A stretch of DNA of 64,000 nucleotides from contig NZ_CP126981.1 of the NCBI RefSeq assembly GCF_030252325.1, positions 1,240,001 to 1,304,000 of the forward strand, written 5' to 3'. Under the pieces are notes generated by a model. The model did not search any database. It was given only the letters and a program-made list of their open reading frames with translations, and had not been told where the DNA came from. The DNA is from Candidatus Mycobacterium wuenschmannii. Lineage in GTDB: Bacteria > Actinomycetota > Actinomycetes > Mycobacteriales > Mycobacteriaceae. The translations under genes and the position numbers were made by a program. This document shows, piece by piece, positions 35,108-44,483 of the stretch (position 1 is its first letter; each line of letters opens with the position of its first letter).

Positions 35108-35737
35108 TCAGCCGCGGTCCCAGTGGTCCCAGTACGTCACGGTGTCGGCCGGTGGCCGCGAGGCGGGCCGAAAGTCGGTGCCGACGGTGTACGCCACCGG
35201 AAAGAGTGCGGCCTGCGTGACGGTGTCGGGGATGCCTAGCAGCTCGGCCACCTCGCGCTCCTTGGCCAAATGCATTGTGGTCCAGACGGATCCGAGGCCG
35301 CGGGACCGCAGCGCCAGCATGAAGCTCCACCCGGCCGGGATGATCGACGCCCACGCCGAGGACGCCACCACCAGGTCGTTGCCGTCGAATCTGCGCTGCA
35401 GACACGGGATGACGTGCACCGGCACGTCCGCGAGCGACTCGGTGAGGCTCATCGCGCTGCTCAGCACCCGCTGGGTCTGCGGGTCCGATTCCGATGCCGC
35501 CATCCGGGGCAGGTAGTGCTCGCCGATGCTGCGGTAGATGTCGGCAATCGCGGCCCGCTTACCCGCGTCGGTGATCACCAGCCATCGCCAGTCCTGCGCA
35601 TTGCTCGAGGTGGGTGCCTGCATCGCGATCTGCAGGCATTCCATGATCACGTCGCGGCCGACCGGCCTGCTCAGGTCGAGGCGCCGGCGCACCGACCGGG
35701 TCGTGGTCAGCAGTTCGTCCACCGTTGCGAGGTCCAT
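35108..35737 (-). CDS. Nitroreductase family FMN protein
   Basis: 209 residues of the nitroreductase fold: TTRSVRRRLDLSRPV at the N terminus (FMN phosphate Arg), APTSSNAQDWRWLVI, and AGWSFMLALRSRGLGSVWTT near the end. Reduces nitro or quinone-type groups with NAD(P)H in known members. It is 6 bp after the nitronate monooxygenase gene at 35744 and likely in the same operon, so the two may act on related nitrogen compounds, though this is inference. Confidence 0.88.
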   Translation of the reverse strand: MDLATVDELLTTTRSVRRRLDLSRPVGRDVIMECLQIAMQAPTSSNAQDWRWLVITDAGKRAAIADIYRSIGEHYLPRMAASESDPQTQRVLSSAMSLTESLADVPVHVIPCLQRRFDGNDLVVASSAWASIIPAGWSFMLALRSRGLGSVWTTMHLAKEREVAELLGIPDTVTQAALFPVAYTVGTDFRPASRPPADTVTYWDHWDRG

Positions 35738-35743
35738 CGTCGG

Positions 35744-36721
35744 TCACCCTTCTCCGGTAAAGCGCTTGGCCGTTTTCAGGATTCGGTCCGCCTGCGAGGC
35801 GATGCCGGCGACGATGTCCCCGGCCGGCCGGACGGCGTCGACCAGGCCGATCGACTCTCCGATCAGAATGGCCGCAGCTTCGAAGTCCTCTGCGGCGACC
35901 GCATTCTCGTAGGTCTCGATCGTGCCGGGCAGCGCGGCCAGCAATTCCGCTTCGTGCCCGTGCCACCGGTCGACGAACGGATTGCTCAACGCGCGTTCGT
36001 TGTATTCCAGCGGCCAATCGAGTTGGCGCACATGGTCATAGACTCGGGTGCGATAGGTGTCGTCGCCGCTGGCTCCGATCGCCCGCTCGTGGGCCCGCGG
36101 CGAGACCAGCGCCTCGGGGGACGCCCACAGCCGGGTGCCCACCACGACCCCGTCGGCGCCGAGCATCAGTGCCGCCGCCAGCCCGCGTCCATCGGCGATG
36201 CCACCCGCCGCGAGCACCAGCGCGTCGGGAGCGCGTCCGGCGGCCAGGTCGACGACCTCGGGCACCAGCGTGAACGTCGAGCGCACCGTCATGCCATGGC
36301 CGCCCGCTTCGCCGCCCTGCGCGACCACGATCTCCGCGCCCGCGTCGAGCGCCTGACGCGCGTGCTCGAGGGTCTGGACCTGTGCGATCAACGGGATCCC
36401 GGCGGCATGGACCTGTTTTGCGAACGGCTGCAGGTCGCCGAACGACAGCATCACCGTCGCCGGGTCGTGTTCGAGGACCTCGTCGAGCAGTTCGGCCCTG
36501 CGGGCCAGGCTCCAAGTGATGAAGCCGCATCCGACCGTCGCCCCGTCGGCCAGTCCGAATTCGCGCTGCAGCCAGTCGGAGTCGCCATAGCCGCCGCCGA
36601 TCAGACCGAGGCCGCCTGCCGCCGTCACGGCCGAGGCGAGCCTGCCCCCGGAGATCAGCGCCATCGGCGCGGAGACGATCGGGTGCTCGATGCCGAAGAG
36701 TTCGGTCAGCCGGGTCTTCAC
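35744..36721 (-). CDS. Nitronate monooxygenase family (NPD) flavoprotein
   Basis: 325 residues from GTG 36721, with GGGAGAG 6 bases upstream. TIM-barrel marks: LFGIEHPIVSAPMALI, AGGLGLIGGGYGD, VAQGGEAGGHGMTV and VLAAGGIADGRGLAAALMLGADGVVVGTRL. Distinct from the other NPD protein at 13025-14155; the two share the GGEAGGH loop but not much else. Together with the nitroreductase 6 bp downstream it makes a small nitro-compound operon. Confidence 0.9.
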   Translation of the reverse strand: MKTRLTELFGIEHPIVSAPMALISGGRLASAVTAAGGLGLIGGGYGDSDWLQREFGLADGATVGCGFITWSLARRAELLDEVLEHDPATVMLSFGDLQPFAKQVHAAGIPLIAQVQTLEHARQALDAGAEIVVAQGGEAGGHGMTVRSTFTLVPEVVDLAAGRAPDALVLAAGGIADGRGLAAALMLGADGVVVGTRLWASPEALVSPRAHERAIGASGDDTYRTRVYDHVRQLDWPLEYNERALSNPFVDRWHGHEAELLAALPGTIETYENAVAAEDFEAAAILIGESIGLVDAVRPAGDIVAGIASQADRILKTAKRFTGEG

Positions 36722-36970
36722 GACGGCTCTCCCGTCCGGAACTGGTCGACGTACAACAGCGGCATGATCTCTCCCGGCGTGCGGATTGGTGCTGACGGTA
36801 ACGCCAACGCCGATGCGCAACGATCACTTCCGTGTTCCTGCCTGCATATTTGCCGCCGAGACGCACCGAGCGACGACTCGCTATCGCTCAGGGGCACTGA
36901 TACCCTGCCAACGCCGTCGTCAAAGACGTAGTGGTGAACGAAACACCTGTGGTCTCACGGAAAGATTGTT

Positions 36971-38209
36971 GTGCGCAGCGGAGATATCAAGGCCCTCACG
37001 GGACTTCGCATCGTCGCCGCCGTCTGGGTCGTGCTGTTTCACTTTCGTCCGCTGTTGCGTGACGCGGCCCCCGGTTTCCTCGACGCACTCACTCCGGTGC
37101 TCAATTGCGGCGCCCAGGGCGTCGACCTCTTCTTCATTCTCAGCGGGTTCGTCCTGACCTGGAACTACCTCGACCGGATGGGCGGGGCGTGGTCGACGCG
37201 CGCCACACTGCATTTCCTCTGGCTCCGATTGGCGCGGGTGTGGCCGGTCTATCTGGTCACCCTGCACCTGGCCGCGCTGTGGGTGATCTTCACCTTGCAC
37301 GTCGGTCACATCCCGTCGCAGGAGATCTACCGCTTCACCGCGATCAGCTACGTTCGGCAGGTCCTGATGACGCAGCTGTGGTTCCAGCCGTTCTTCGACG
37401 ACTCGAGTTGGGACGGCCCGGCGTGGTCGATCAGCGCGGAGTGGCTGGCCTATCTGTTGTTCGGGCTGATCGTGCTGGTGATCTTCCGGATGGCCCGCGC
37501 GACCCGGGCCCGCAACCTGGTCTGGCTCGGGGTCGCCGCCTCGCTGCCTCCGGTGGTGTCGCTGCTGGTGACCGGCCAGTTCTACACGCCGTGGAGTTGG
37601 CTGCCCCGCATCGTCATGCAATTCACCGCGGGAGCATTGGTCGCCGCGGCGGTCAGCCGCCTGAAGCTCACCGATCGGGGACGCACGGTGGCCGGCTTCG
37701 CGTCGGCTCTGCTGATCGCGGGCGTGGTGGGCTTCCTCTACTGGGCGGACGCGCATCCGCTACACGGGGTGTCCGACACCGGCGGACTGGTGGACATCCT
37801 GTTCGTACCGCTGGTGCTGACGCTGGCGATCGGCACCGGCAGCCTGCCGGCGTTGCTGGCCACCCGGCCGCTGGTGTACGGCGGACAGATCTCGTTCTGC
37901 CTCTACATGGTTCACGAGTTGGTGCACACGGCGTGGATCTGGACGGCGCAGCAATTCGAGCTGACCATGTTCGGCGGCCAGGGAAGGCTGCTGCTGGCCG
38001 CGGTCCTCGCGGTGACGCTGGTCGGCGCCGCCATTCTCTACCACGTTGTCGAGGAGCCGGCCCGCCTCTGGATGCGCAGGATGGTCGGCGATGGCCGGCC
38101 GGTGGTCGACGCCGGGGACTCCGAAGACGCGGCTCGCACCGGCAAGCTGCAGTCGATCGACGGCCCGAACGAGGATCGCCCGAAGCCGCTGTCGGCGCGC
38201 GCCGGCTGA
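36971..38209 (+). CDS. Membrane acyltransferase 3 (OafA/Rv0111-like) protein
   Basis: 412 residues with about ten helices. Opening RSGDIKALTGLRIVAAVWVV and then LFHFRP give the conserved Arg/His of the acyltransferase-3 family; FILSGFVLTWNY and FCLYMVHELVH follow. Members transfer acetyl or other acyl groups to sugars or lipids at the outer face. GTG 36971 is used with GGAAAG 5 bases upstream. Right after it on the same strand lies a secreted SGNH hydrolase, a pairing that in many bacteria is a single fused protein. Confidence 0.9.
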   Translation: MRSGDIKALTGLRIVAAVWVVLFHFRPLLRDAAPGFLDALTPVLNCGAQGVDLFFILSGFVLTWNYLDRMGGAWSTRATLHFLWLRLARVWPVYLVTLHLAALWVIFTLHVGHIPSQEIYRFTAISYVRQVLMTQLWFQPFFDDSSWDGPAWSISAEWLAYLLFGLIVLVIFRMARATRARNLVWLGVAASLPPVVSLLVTGQFYTPWSWLPRIVMQFTAGALVAAAVSRLKLTDRGRTVAGFASALLIAGVVGFLYWADAHPLHGVSDTGGLVDILFVPLVLTLAIGTGSLPALLATRPLVYGGQISFCLYMVHELVHTAWIWTAQQFELTMFGGQGRLLLAAVLAVTLVGAAILYHVVEEPARLWMRRMVGDGRPVVDAGDSEDAARTGKLQSIDGPNEDRPKPLSARAG

Positions 38210-38394
38210 CCCCTGGTGCTGTGACGCGACCGATACTGCGCCGCTCGATGATCAAGTAACATGCCTGAGGCGCGAGGCCCGAGGGCCCCGCGTTCGTCGA
38301 CAGCCCAGATGTCCGCGCGTCGACAGCGAAATCCAGCGTCGTACTTTTACGATTCCGCTTGTACGGATGTGACACGCGGCCGAGGTGGTGGACA

Positions 38395-39096
38395 GTGCAG
38401 GTAACGGTCGGTCGTCTGGCTACAGCTGTCGTCGCGGCAGTTACGGCCGGGATGGTGACTCACGGCCCGGCCGCACCGCAGCCCTTCCAGACCGTCGCCC
38501 GCGGAACGCCCATCGACCACGTTGCTGTCATCGGGGACTCCTACACGACGGGCACCGACGAAGGCGGCTGGGGACCGAACACCTGGACCAACCGGACGTG
38601 GTCGACACTGGCCCGCCAGGGTGTTCAGGTCGCGCCCGATGTGGCCTCCGAGGGACGGGCCGGATACGTGGTCCGCGGCGATCACGGCAGCGTCTTCGAG
38701 GACCTGACGAATCGCGCCGTCCACCCTGACGACGCGCTGGTGGTGTTCTTCGGCTCCCGCAACGACCACGGCGTCGACCCGCTGCAGATGACCGCGATGA
38801 CGCACGACACCCTGGACCTGGCCCGGCGGATCGCGCCGTCGGCGAAGCTGCTGGTGATCGGCCCACCGTGGACCGACTCCGACCCACCGATGGATGTCCT
38901 CTACATCCGCGACATTCTCAGCGGGCAGGCCCACGACTTCGGCGCGACGTTCGTCGACCCGATCAGCGACGGCTGGTTCGTCGGGCGGCCCGAGTTGATC
39001 GGACCCGACGGCGTGCACCCCAACGACGCCGGACACGCCTACATGGCGGAGAAGATCGCCCCACTGATCCACGCGCAGCTGTCGCGACGAGGCTGA
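38395..39096 (+). CDS. Secreted SGNH/GDSL hydrolase
   Basis: 233 residues from GTG 38395. A signal peptide (TVGRLATAVVAAVTAGMV) precedes block I GDSYTTG (Ser about 49), block III GSRND and block V DGVHPNDAG with Asp/His. SGNH proteins are esterases or act as acyl carriers for acyltransferase-3 partners; it lies 185 bp after the acyltransferase gene. No lipobox. Start rests on GAGG upstream and signal placement. Confidence 0.88.
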   Translation: MQVTVGRLATAVVAAVTAGMVTHGPAAPQPFQTVARGTPIDHVAVIGDSYTTGTDEGGWGPNTWTNRTWSTLARQGVQVAPDVASEGRAGYVVRGDHGSVFEDLTNRAVHPDDALVVFFGSRNDHGVDPLQMTAMTHDTLDLARRIAPSAKLLVIGPPWTDSDPPMDVLYIRDILSGQAHDFGATFVDPISDGWFVGRPELIGPDGVHPNDAGHAYMAEKIAPLIHAQLSRRG

Positions 39097-39165
39097 CCTC
39101 CGCCCGTTTCACGCCCGCTCGTCAGGGGTACCTCCGGGTGCACCAGTCGAGAGTGGGGATCACAC

Positions 39166-39576
39166 ATGAAGTCTGTTCGCACGGCAATGACGCTGTCCTG
39201 CGGCGCGGCCCTGATGGCGCTGGCCGTCGGTTGCGGCGGCGGTGACAAAGGCGGCCCCAGCAGTACGACGACGACCACCACGACCACGCCGTCGTCGAGC
39301 GTGGCGCCGGCGCCCGGAGGCCCGGGCGGCGGTGGCACCGGGGGCGGCGGACCCAACGGTGGCGGAGGACCCAACGGCGGCGGTGGCAGCGTCCCCGGCG
39401 GTCCCACCGGCGGCGGCGGCCCGGGTGGCGGCGGCGGCAGCATCCCTGGCGGCCCGAGCGGCGGCGGCGGGCCCGGCGGCGGCAGCGGCTGTCTGCCCGG
39501 AGTCGGCTGCGGAGGCGGCGGCCCGGGTGGCGGCGGCGGCAGCATCCCGGGCGGGCCGAACGTCCACGTTCCGTGA
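39166..39576 (+). CDS. Gly-rich lipoprotein
   Basis: 136 residues. Signal peptide with lipobox-like LAVGC (Cys about 23), then a Thr-rich spacer and about 85 residues that are mostly Gly/Pro/Ser with repeated GGPGGGGG and SIPGGP units. ATG 39166 has GGGG upstream. A Pro-rich open frame on the opposite strand is only the complement of the Gly codons. Low complexity means function cannot be inferred; cell-wall exposure is likely. Confidence 0.75.
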   Translation: MKSVRTAMTLSCGAALMALAVGCGGGDKGGPSSTTTTTTTTPSSSVAPAPGGPGGGGTGGGGPNGGGGPNGGGGSVPGGPTGGGGPGGGGGSIPGGPSGGGGPGGGSGCLPGVGCGGGGPGGGGGSIPGGPNVHVP

Positions 39577-39659
39577 GCTTCTGCCGGAAGCGCTGACTCC
39601 GTAGTCCCGGCGCGCGGACGGGATTAGGGTCGGGGCAACTCGACCGCTAGGGGACCGCC

Positions 39660-40823
39660 ATGGCCAAGCTCCGCTTTGGGTACTTCATTGCTCCGTTCCA
39701 CCGCGCGGGCACCAATCCGACGCTGGCCATGCAGCGTGACCTCGAACTCGTCGCGCACCTCGACGCGCTCGGCTTCGACGAGGCCTGGATCGGCGAACAC
39801 CATTCCGCCGGAAGCGAAATCATCGCGTCGCCGGAGATCTTCATCGCCGCCGCAGCGGAGCGGACCAAGTGGATCAAGCTGTGCACCGGCGTCATTTCGC
39901 TCGCCTACCACAACCCGCTCTGGGTGGCCGATCGCTTGATGATGCTGGACCACCTCACCCACGGCCGAGTGATCGGCGGGGTCGGCCCCGGATCGCTGCC
40001 CAGCGACTCGTCGATGATCGGCCTGACCCCGACCGACACCCGCGAACTGCTGGACACCAACCTCGACATCGTGGTGCGACTGCTGCGCGGCGAGACGGTA
40101 TCGGCGAAAACGCCGACCCACGAACTGCACAACGCCCGCCTGCAACTCGCGCCGTACTCCGAGGGCGGCGTCCAGCTGGCGGTGGCCGCGGTCGCCTCAC
40201 CGACCGGTGCGCGGCTGGCCGGCAAGCACGGCATCGGGTTGCTGTCGATCGGGGCGACGCTGACCGTCGACGGATTCAACGCCCTGCAGTACCACTGGGA
40301 CATCGTCGAGGAGCGCGCGGCCGTCTTCGGCACGGCGGTCGATCGCAGGAACTGGAGCCTGGTCAGCCCGTTTCACATCGCCGAGACCGAGAAGCAGGCC
40401 CGCGAGGACGTGAAATTCGGTCTGGCACCGTGGTTTAACTACTTCCAGAAGGTGGCGGCGTTCCCGCAGATGACGATGCCCGGCGAGCAGATCGACGAGA
40501 TGATCGACGTCATCAACGACAACGGCGCCGGCGTGATCGGCACACCCGAGCGGGCCCGCGAACAGGTACAGCGGATGTGGGACCAGTCCGGCGGTTTCGG
40601 TTGCATGCTGCAGATGGGCCACGAGTGGGCCAACCCGGCCGCCACCAGGCGGTCGGCGGAATTGTTCGCCGCTGAGGTCATGCCGCACTTTCAGGGGCAG
40701 GCGCAGCCGACGTTGGATGCCGCAGCCCGCGCCAGCGAGGCGCGTGAAGGCCTCGCCCAGTCTCAGATCGACGCCGTCGCACACATGGCGAAGAAGTACG
40801 AAGACGAAATCAGCTCGAAATAG
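39660..40823 (+). CDS. LLM class flavin-dependent monooxygenase
   Basis: 387 residues of the luciferase-like barrel resembling limonene monooxygenase/alkanal types: RFGYFIAPFHRAG, GFDEAWIGEHHSAGSE, LDHLTHGRVIGGVGPGS and GTPERAREQVQRMW. ATG 39660 has GGGG upstream. No operon partner is close: the previous stop is 84 bp away. Reaction unknown. Confidence 0.88.
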   Translation: MAKLRFGYFIAPFHRAGTNPTLAMQRDLELVAHLDALGFDEAWIGEHHSAGSEIIASPEIFIAAAAERTKWIKLCTGVISLAYHNPLWVADRLMMLDHLTHGRVIGGVGPGSLPSDSSMIGLTPTDTRELLDTNLDIVVRLLRGETVSAKTPTHELHNARLQLAPYSEGGVQLAVAAVASPTGARLAGKHGIGLLSIGATLTVDGFNALQYHWDIVEERAAVFGTAVDRRNWSLVSPFHIAETEKQAREDVKFGLAPWFNYFQKVAAFPQMTMPGEQIDEMIDVINDNGAGVIGTPERAREQVQRMWDQSGGFGCMLQMGHEWANPAATRRSAELFAAEVMPHFQGQAQPTLDAAARASEAREGLAQSQIDAVAHMAKKYEDEISSK

Positions 40824-40842
40824 CCCGCATTCGGTCGCGGCC

Positions 40843-41838
40843 TCAGCCAGCGACGCCGGAAGCGGATGCGAAGGCTCGTAACTCGCGTGCGATGTCGGAT
40901 CCACAGGGCTGATACGCGACCTCGGTGACCCCGACGGCGGCGAGGCCGTTCAGCCATTCCGCAACGTGTTCGGCGGTGCCGGTCAACGACAGGCTGGAGG
41001 CCATCGGAATGAGGTCGGCGACGTACGGCTCGTCGCGGGCATTGGCCTTCACCAGATGGCCTTCGTGGATGGCGAGGTGCCGTTCGTTCTCCGGGTGGGA
41101 CTCGATCGCCTGCCGCCATCCGAGGCCGCCGGGCAGCCCGTCGACCGCCGCCGCGCCGCCGCGCTCGTAGAACGCGTGATAGAGCATCAGCGCGCCCGGT
41201 CCGGCCGCGTCGATGACCCGTGCCGACGACAGTTCCTCGCCGTCGTCGAGCACGGTGCCGAAGGACAGCAGCGCCCGCCAGTCGGCGGCGTCGACGGCAT
41301 CGGGTTGTGGCACGGCCGCCGAGAACACACCGTCGCCCAGTTCGGCGGCCACCGCGAGTCCCTTCGGGCCATCGGCGCCGATCAGGATCGGCACCTCGAT
41401 CGGTCGCGCCGACCCGTAGCCGGACGGTTGCATCATCCGGATCATGGCGCCGTCCCATTCCGTCGTCTCGCCGGCCAGCAGCGACTTGAGGCAGCGGACG
41501 TAGTCGGCGACGTACCGCCACGGCAGGGGCCGCTTACCCAACGAGAACCGCCCGGTGAAGCCCGACCCGATCGCAACCGCGACCCGGCCCGGCGCCTGGT
41601 CGACGAGTTCGGCGATGGCCGCGGCGTTGACCATCGGGTGCCGCAGGCTCGGAACCAGCACACCCGGACCCAGGCCGATTCTCGACGTCCGTTCGGCGCA
41701 CCGAGTCAGAATCATCCAGACGTCGGGATACAGCGCGGGGGAGTCGTAGAGCCAGGCCCGCCGGTAGCCGAGCGACTCCGCCAGTTCGACGTGCTCCGGG
41801 GTCTGCGATGAGGTCGCGAACGCACACGAGATGTCCAT
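40843..41838 (-). CDS. LLM class F420-dependent oxidoreductase
   Basis: 331 residues. Barrel elements SLGYRRAWLYDSPALYPD, GLGPGVLVPSLRHPMV, VAVAIGSGFTGRFSLG and the ILIGADGPKGLAVAAELGDG block are similar to methylene-tetrahydromethanopterin reductase-like F420 proteins. It converges with the previous LLM gene (20-bp gap) and is divergent from the kinase-like gene at 41938. F420 use is inferred. Substrate unknown. Confidence 0.86.
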   Translation of the reverse strand: MDISCAFATSSQTPEHVELAESLGYRRAWLYDSPALYPDVWMILTRCAERTSRIGLGPGVLVPSLRHPMVNAAAIAELVDQAPGRVAVAIGSGFTGRFSLGKRPLPWRYVADYVRCLKSLLAGETTEWDGAMIRMMQPSGYGSARPIEVPILIGADGPKGLAVAAELGDGVFSAAVPQPDAVDAADWRALLSFGTVLDDGEELSSARVIDAAGPGALMLYHAFYERGGAAAVDGLPGGLGWRQAIESHPENERHLAIHEGHLVKANARDEPYVADLIPMASSLSLTGTAEHVAEWLNGLAAVGVTEVAYQPCGSDIARELRAFASASGVAG

Positions 41839-41937
41839 GTCCCGGACCCTAATCGAGGCGACGCCGTCTGGCTGCCGTCATGGGTGCGCCGCTCTGTAGG
41901 GTTTGCCGAAACGCACGGGACGACAAAGGGGTCGCGG

Positions 41938-42996
41938 ATGGCGGGAATGGCTGAGCTGGTTCCGGTACTGCCCGCACATCGCTTCGACGAGGCGGCGCTG
42001 GCGCGTTATCTGCACGGCCGGTTGCCCGGCTTCGACGGTCACCTCGAGGTTCGCCAATTCCAGGGCGGGCAGAGCAATCCCACATTTCATCTACGCACTG
42101 CCGGCGGCGAATACGTGCTGCGCAAGAAGCCGCCGGGCAAGCTCCTACCGCGGGCGCACGAGGTCGAGCGCGAGCATCGCGTCATGGCCGCACTGGCCGA
42201 CACCGACGTGCCGGTACCGCGCATGCAGCTGCTCTGCGACGACGAATCCGTAATCGGCACAAACTTTTTCGTGATGGATCATGTGCCGGGCCGGGTCTTC
42301 CCGGACCGGGTGATGCGCGAGGAGACTCCGGCCCACCGCGCCGCGGTCTACGAAGATTTGGCCCGGGTGCTTGCCGCTCTGCACCGAGTCGACTGGCGCG
42401 CAGTCGGACTCGAGGGATTCGGTCGACCGGAAGGCTACATGCAGCGGCAGGTCGCGCTCTGGACCCGACAGTGGGACGCCGCGCGCATGGAGGACATGCC
42501 CGCGATGGACGAACTGGCGGCCTGGCTACCCGAGCACCTACCGCCCGACGACGCGCCGGCGTGCATCGCACACGGTGACTATCGGTTGGGCAACGTGCTG
42601 CTGCACCCGACGGAACCGCGTGTGGTGGCGGTGCTGGACTGGGAGCTGTCGACGATCGGCAATCCGCTGGCTGACCTGGGCTACTTCTGCGTGGCCTACC
42701 ACGTGCCGGGCGGGCGCAGCGGCGTCTTGGACGAAAACCTCGCTGACAGTGGGCATCCCAGCCAAGACGCCTTCCTGCAGAGCTACTGCGCGCACGCCGG
42801 CCGGGAGCTTCCCGACTCGCTCGACGTGTTCGTGGTGTTCTCGATGTTCCGGTTGGCCTCCATCACGGCCGGCGTCTGGCGCCGGGGGGTGCAGGGCAAC
42901 GCCGCGGATGCGCGGGCGGGCACCGACGAATATCGCGACCGCTATCGCGGCATGGCCGGGGCCGCGTGGGAGTTGGCGCAAAAACTCACCGGCTGA
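41938..42996 (+). CDS. Phosphotransferase family protein (APH/ACAD10-like)
   Basis: 352 residues of the aminoglycoside-phosphotransferase/choline-kinase fold: GGQSNPTFHL and YVLRKKPPGKLL near the ATP site, Brenner motif HGDYRLGNVL (about 217-226) and LDWELSTIGNPLADLG for metal. In mycobacteria such proteins usually accompany acyl-CoA dehydrogenases and resemble the kinase part of human ACAD10/11. ATG 41938 has AAGGGG upstream. A TetR gene follows on the other strand. Confidence 0.88.
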   Translation: MAGMAELVPVLPAHRFDEAALARYLHGRLPGFDGHLEVRQFQGGQSNPTFHLRTAGGEYVLRKKPPGKLLPRAHEVEREHRVMAALADTDVPVPRMQLLCDDESVIGTNFFVMDHVPGRVFPDRVMREETPAHRAAVYEDLARVLAALHRVDWRAVGLEGFGRPEGYMQRQVALWTRQWDAARMEDMPAMDELAAWLPEHLPPDDAPACIAHGDYRLGNVLLHPTEPRVVAVLDWELSTIGNPLADLGYFCVAYHVPGGRSGVLDENLADSGHPSQDAFLQSYCAHAGRELPDSLDVFVVFSMFRLASITAGVWRRGVQGNAADARAGTDEYRDRYRGMAGAAWELAQKLTG

Positions 42997-43022
42997 ACAG
43001 CTTTCGATCACCGGGCCGGTGG

Positions 43023-43613
43023 TCAATCGGGCAGCCGGAACATCCGCGAGAGCAGCGCAATCAGTACCGAGCACAGGGTGGCATCGTCGATGCTGTCGAC
43101 CAACGGGCTGACGACCGTGCTTGCGATCGCGCCGGAGAACAGCGCGGCGGCGATGCGCATCTCGGTGTCGTCGGGCTCGTCGAGCAGGATCGCGTACAGC
43201 CGGGTGGTGAGGTCACGTAGCGGCGCGTGCTCGCCCAGCACCCGCACCATCGCCGGGTCGTTTTGCAGACTCATCACCCAGCGGCGGCGCTCGACCGCCA
43301 TTCCCACCACTTCGATGAGCAGCACCTTGCGAGCGCGCACCGAGTCGCCCTCGGCTTCGGCTGCCTCCAGCGCGACCTCGAGCGCCGCCATTTCCGTCTC
43401 GGCGACCGCCACGACGATCTCTTCTTTGGTCTTGAATTTGTGGTAGACAGCCGCCTTCGTGACTCCGATCGCATCGGCGATCATCTGCAGCGACGTCCCG
43501 CTCACCCCGTGGTCGGCGAACAGGTCCAGCGCCGCAGCCAGGATGCGGGCCTGCGCAGGAGTGCGCGCGACGCTGCTCAGCGATCGCGCTGGGTGTAGCT
43601 GCTGGTCCGGCAC
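43023..43613 (-). CDS. TetR family transcriptional regulator
   Basis: 196 residues. Helix-turn-helix is in LFADHGVSGTSLQMIADAIGVTKAAVYHKFKTKEEI (read in pieces, about 32-65), the normal TetR spacing. The ligand domain is mycobacterial-type with no recognised effector. Start is GTG or ATG near 43613. It faces the kinase-like gene and is divergent from the membrane protein at 43706, so it may act on that gap. No operator is obvious. Confidence 0.9.
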   Translation of the reverse strand: MPDQQLHPARSLSSVARTPAQARILAAALDLFADHGVSGTSLQMIADAIGVTKAAVYHKFKTKEEIVVAVAETEMAALEVALEAAEAEGDSVRARKVLLIEVVGMAVERRRWVMSLQNDPAMVRVLGEHAPLRDLTTRLYAILLDEPDDTEMRIAAALFSGAIASTVVSPLVDSIDDATLCSVLIALLSRMFRLPD

Positions 43614-43705
43614 CGACTCAGGTTAGCCGAGGCGACCGCCCGTTCTTAGCCGCTCGGCTACCCTACGTTCCCGCCGCCGTATCCGCGCCCATACACTGAC
43701 CGACC

Positions 43706-44473
43706 GTGGGCATTCTGTTTGGCTTCGCACCGTGGATCGTCTATTGGATCTTGGTGGGTGACGCGCCGCCACTGATCGCGGCGGTCGTCGCGTTCGCGAC
43801 AGCCGTCGCCGGACTGGCCGCCGGATATCTCGCCCGGACACCCCGCCGGTCGCTCGAAATAGGTTCTGGTGCAACGTTTTTGGTTCTGACGGTGCTGACC
43901 GCGACAGCCGGCGGCCCGGCGCTGCAGCGATGGGGTCTGCCGCTGAGTTTCGCGGCGCTGCTGGCGACCACGCTGCTCGGTCGACAATTCGGTGCGTCGT
44001 TCGTGCACGAGTACGCCGCTTCGAACCAACCCCCGTCGATGGTCAACAGCGACGTGTTCGGCCAGATCACCGCGCGGCTGACCTGGATCTGGATCGCCGT
44101 GTTCGCGGGCATGACGGTGTCGGTCTCGGTCGTCGCGGTGACGCTCCCGGGCGCCCAGTCGACGGCGTCCTACCTCGGGTACCGGGTACTGCCGGCCGTG
44201 CTGTTCGGCCTGGGCGCGCTGGCCACCCGCGTCCTGCCGGACTGGATGATCGCCAGCGCCGGCGACATCGAGCGCAAGACCACGTTCGTCGCCTACCACG
44301 AGGCCACCATCGACGAGCTTTACTACCTGGCCCAGGAGCACGCCAACCGTGAAGTCGGGGCCGGCGAAGAGGCTTACGCCGTCAAGGTCGGCGGCAAAGG
44401 CACGGCGCTGGTCGGCGACGAGACCCGGCACTCCTGGCCCTCGACCTACAAGGTGCGTCAGGCACGACGCTGA
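43706..44473 (+). CDS. Integral membrane protein of unknown function
   Basis: 255 residues. Five or six hydrophobic helices (for example 4-18, 22-45, 55-68, 76-90, 126-148, 160-180) and a hydrophilic C terminus from about 190 with EATIDELYYLAQEHAN. GTG 43706 start. It is divergent from the TetR gene (92-bp gap). No family name recognised. Confidence 0.72.
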   Translation: MGILFGFAPWIVYWILVGDAPPLIAAVVAFATAVAGLAAGYLARTPRRSLEIGSGATFLVLTVLTATAGGPALQRWGLPLSFAALLATTLLGRQFGASFVHEYAASNQPPSMVNSDVFGQITARLTWIWIAVFAGMTVSVSVVAVTLPGAQSTASYLGYRVLPAVLFGLGALATRVLPDWMIASAGDIERKTTFVAYHEATIDELYYLAQEHANREVGAGEEAYAVKVGGKGTALVGDETRHSWPSTYKVRQARR

Positions 44474-44483
44474 CGACGACGGG

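Noticed and set aside
35270..36931. 553-codon plus-strand open frame
   Set aside because: Entirely opposite the nitroreductase and nitronate monooxygenase genes, low-complexity composition, no ribosome site or family motif.
39039..39545. Pro-rich 168-residue minus-strand protein
   Set aside because: It is the complement of the Gly-rich lipoprotein, whose signal peptide and ribosome site make it the real gene.
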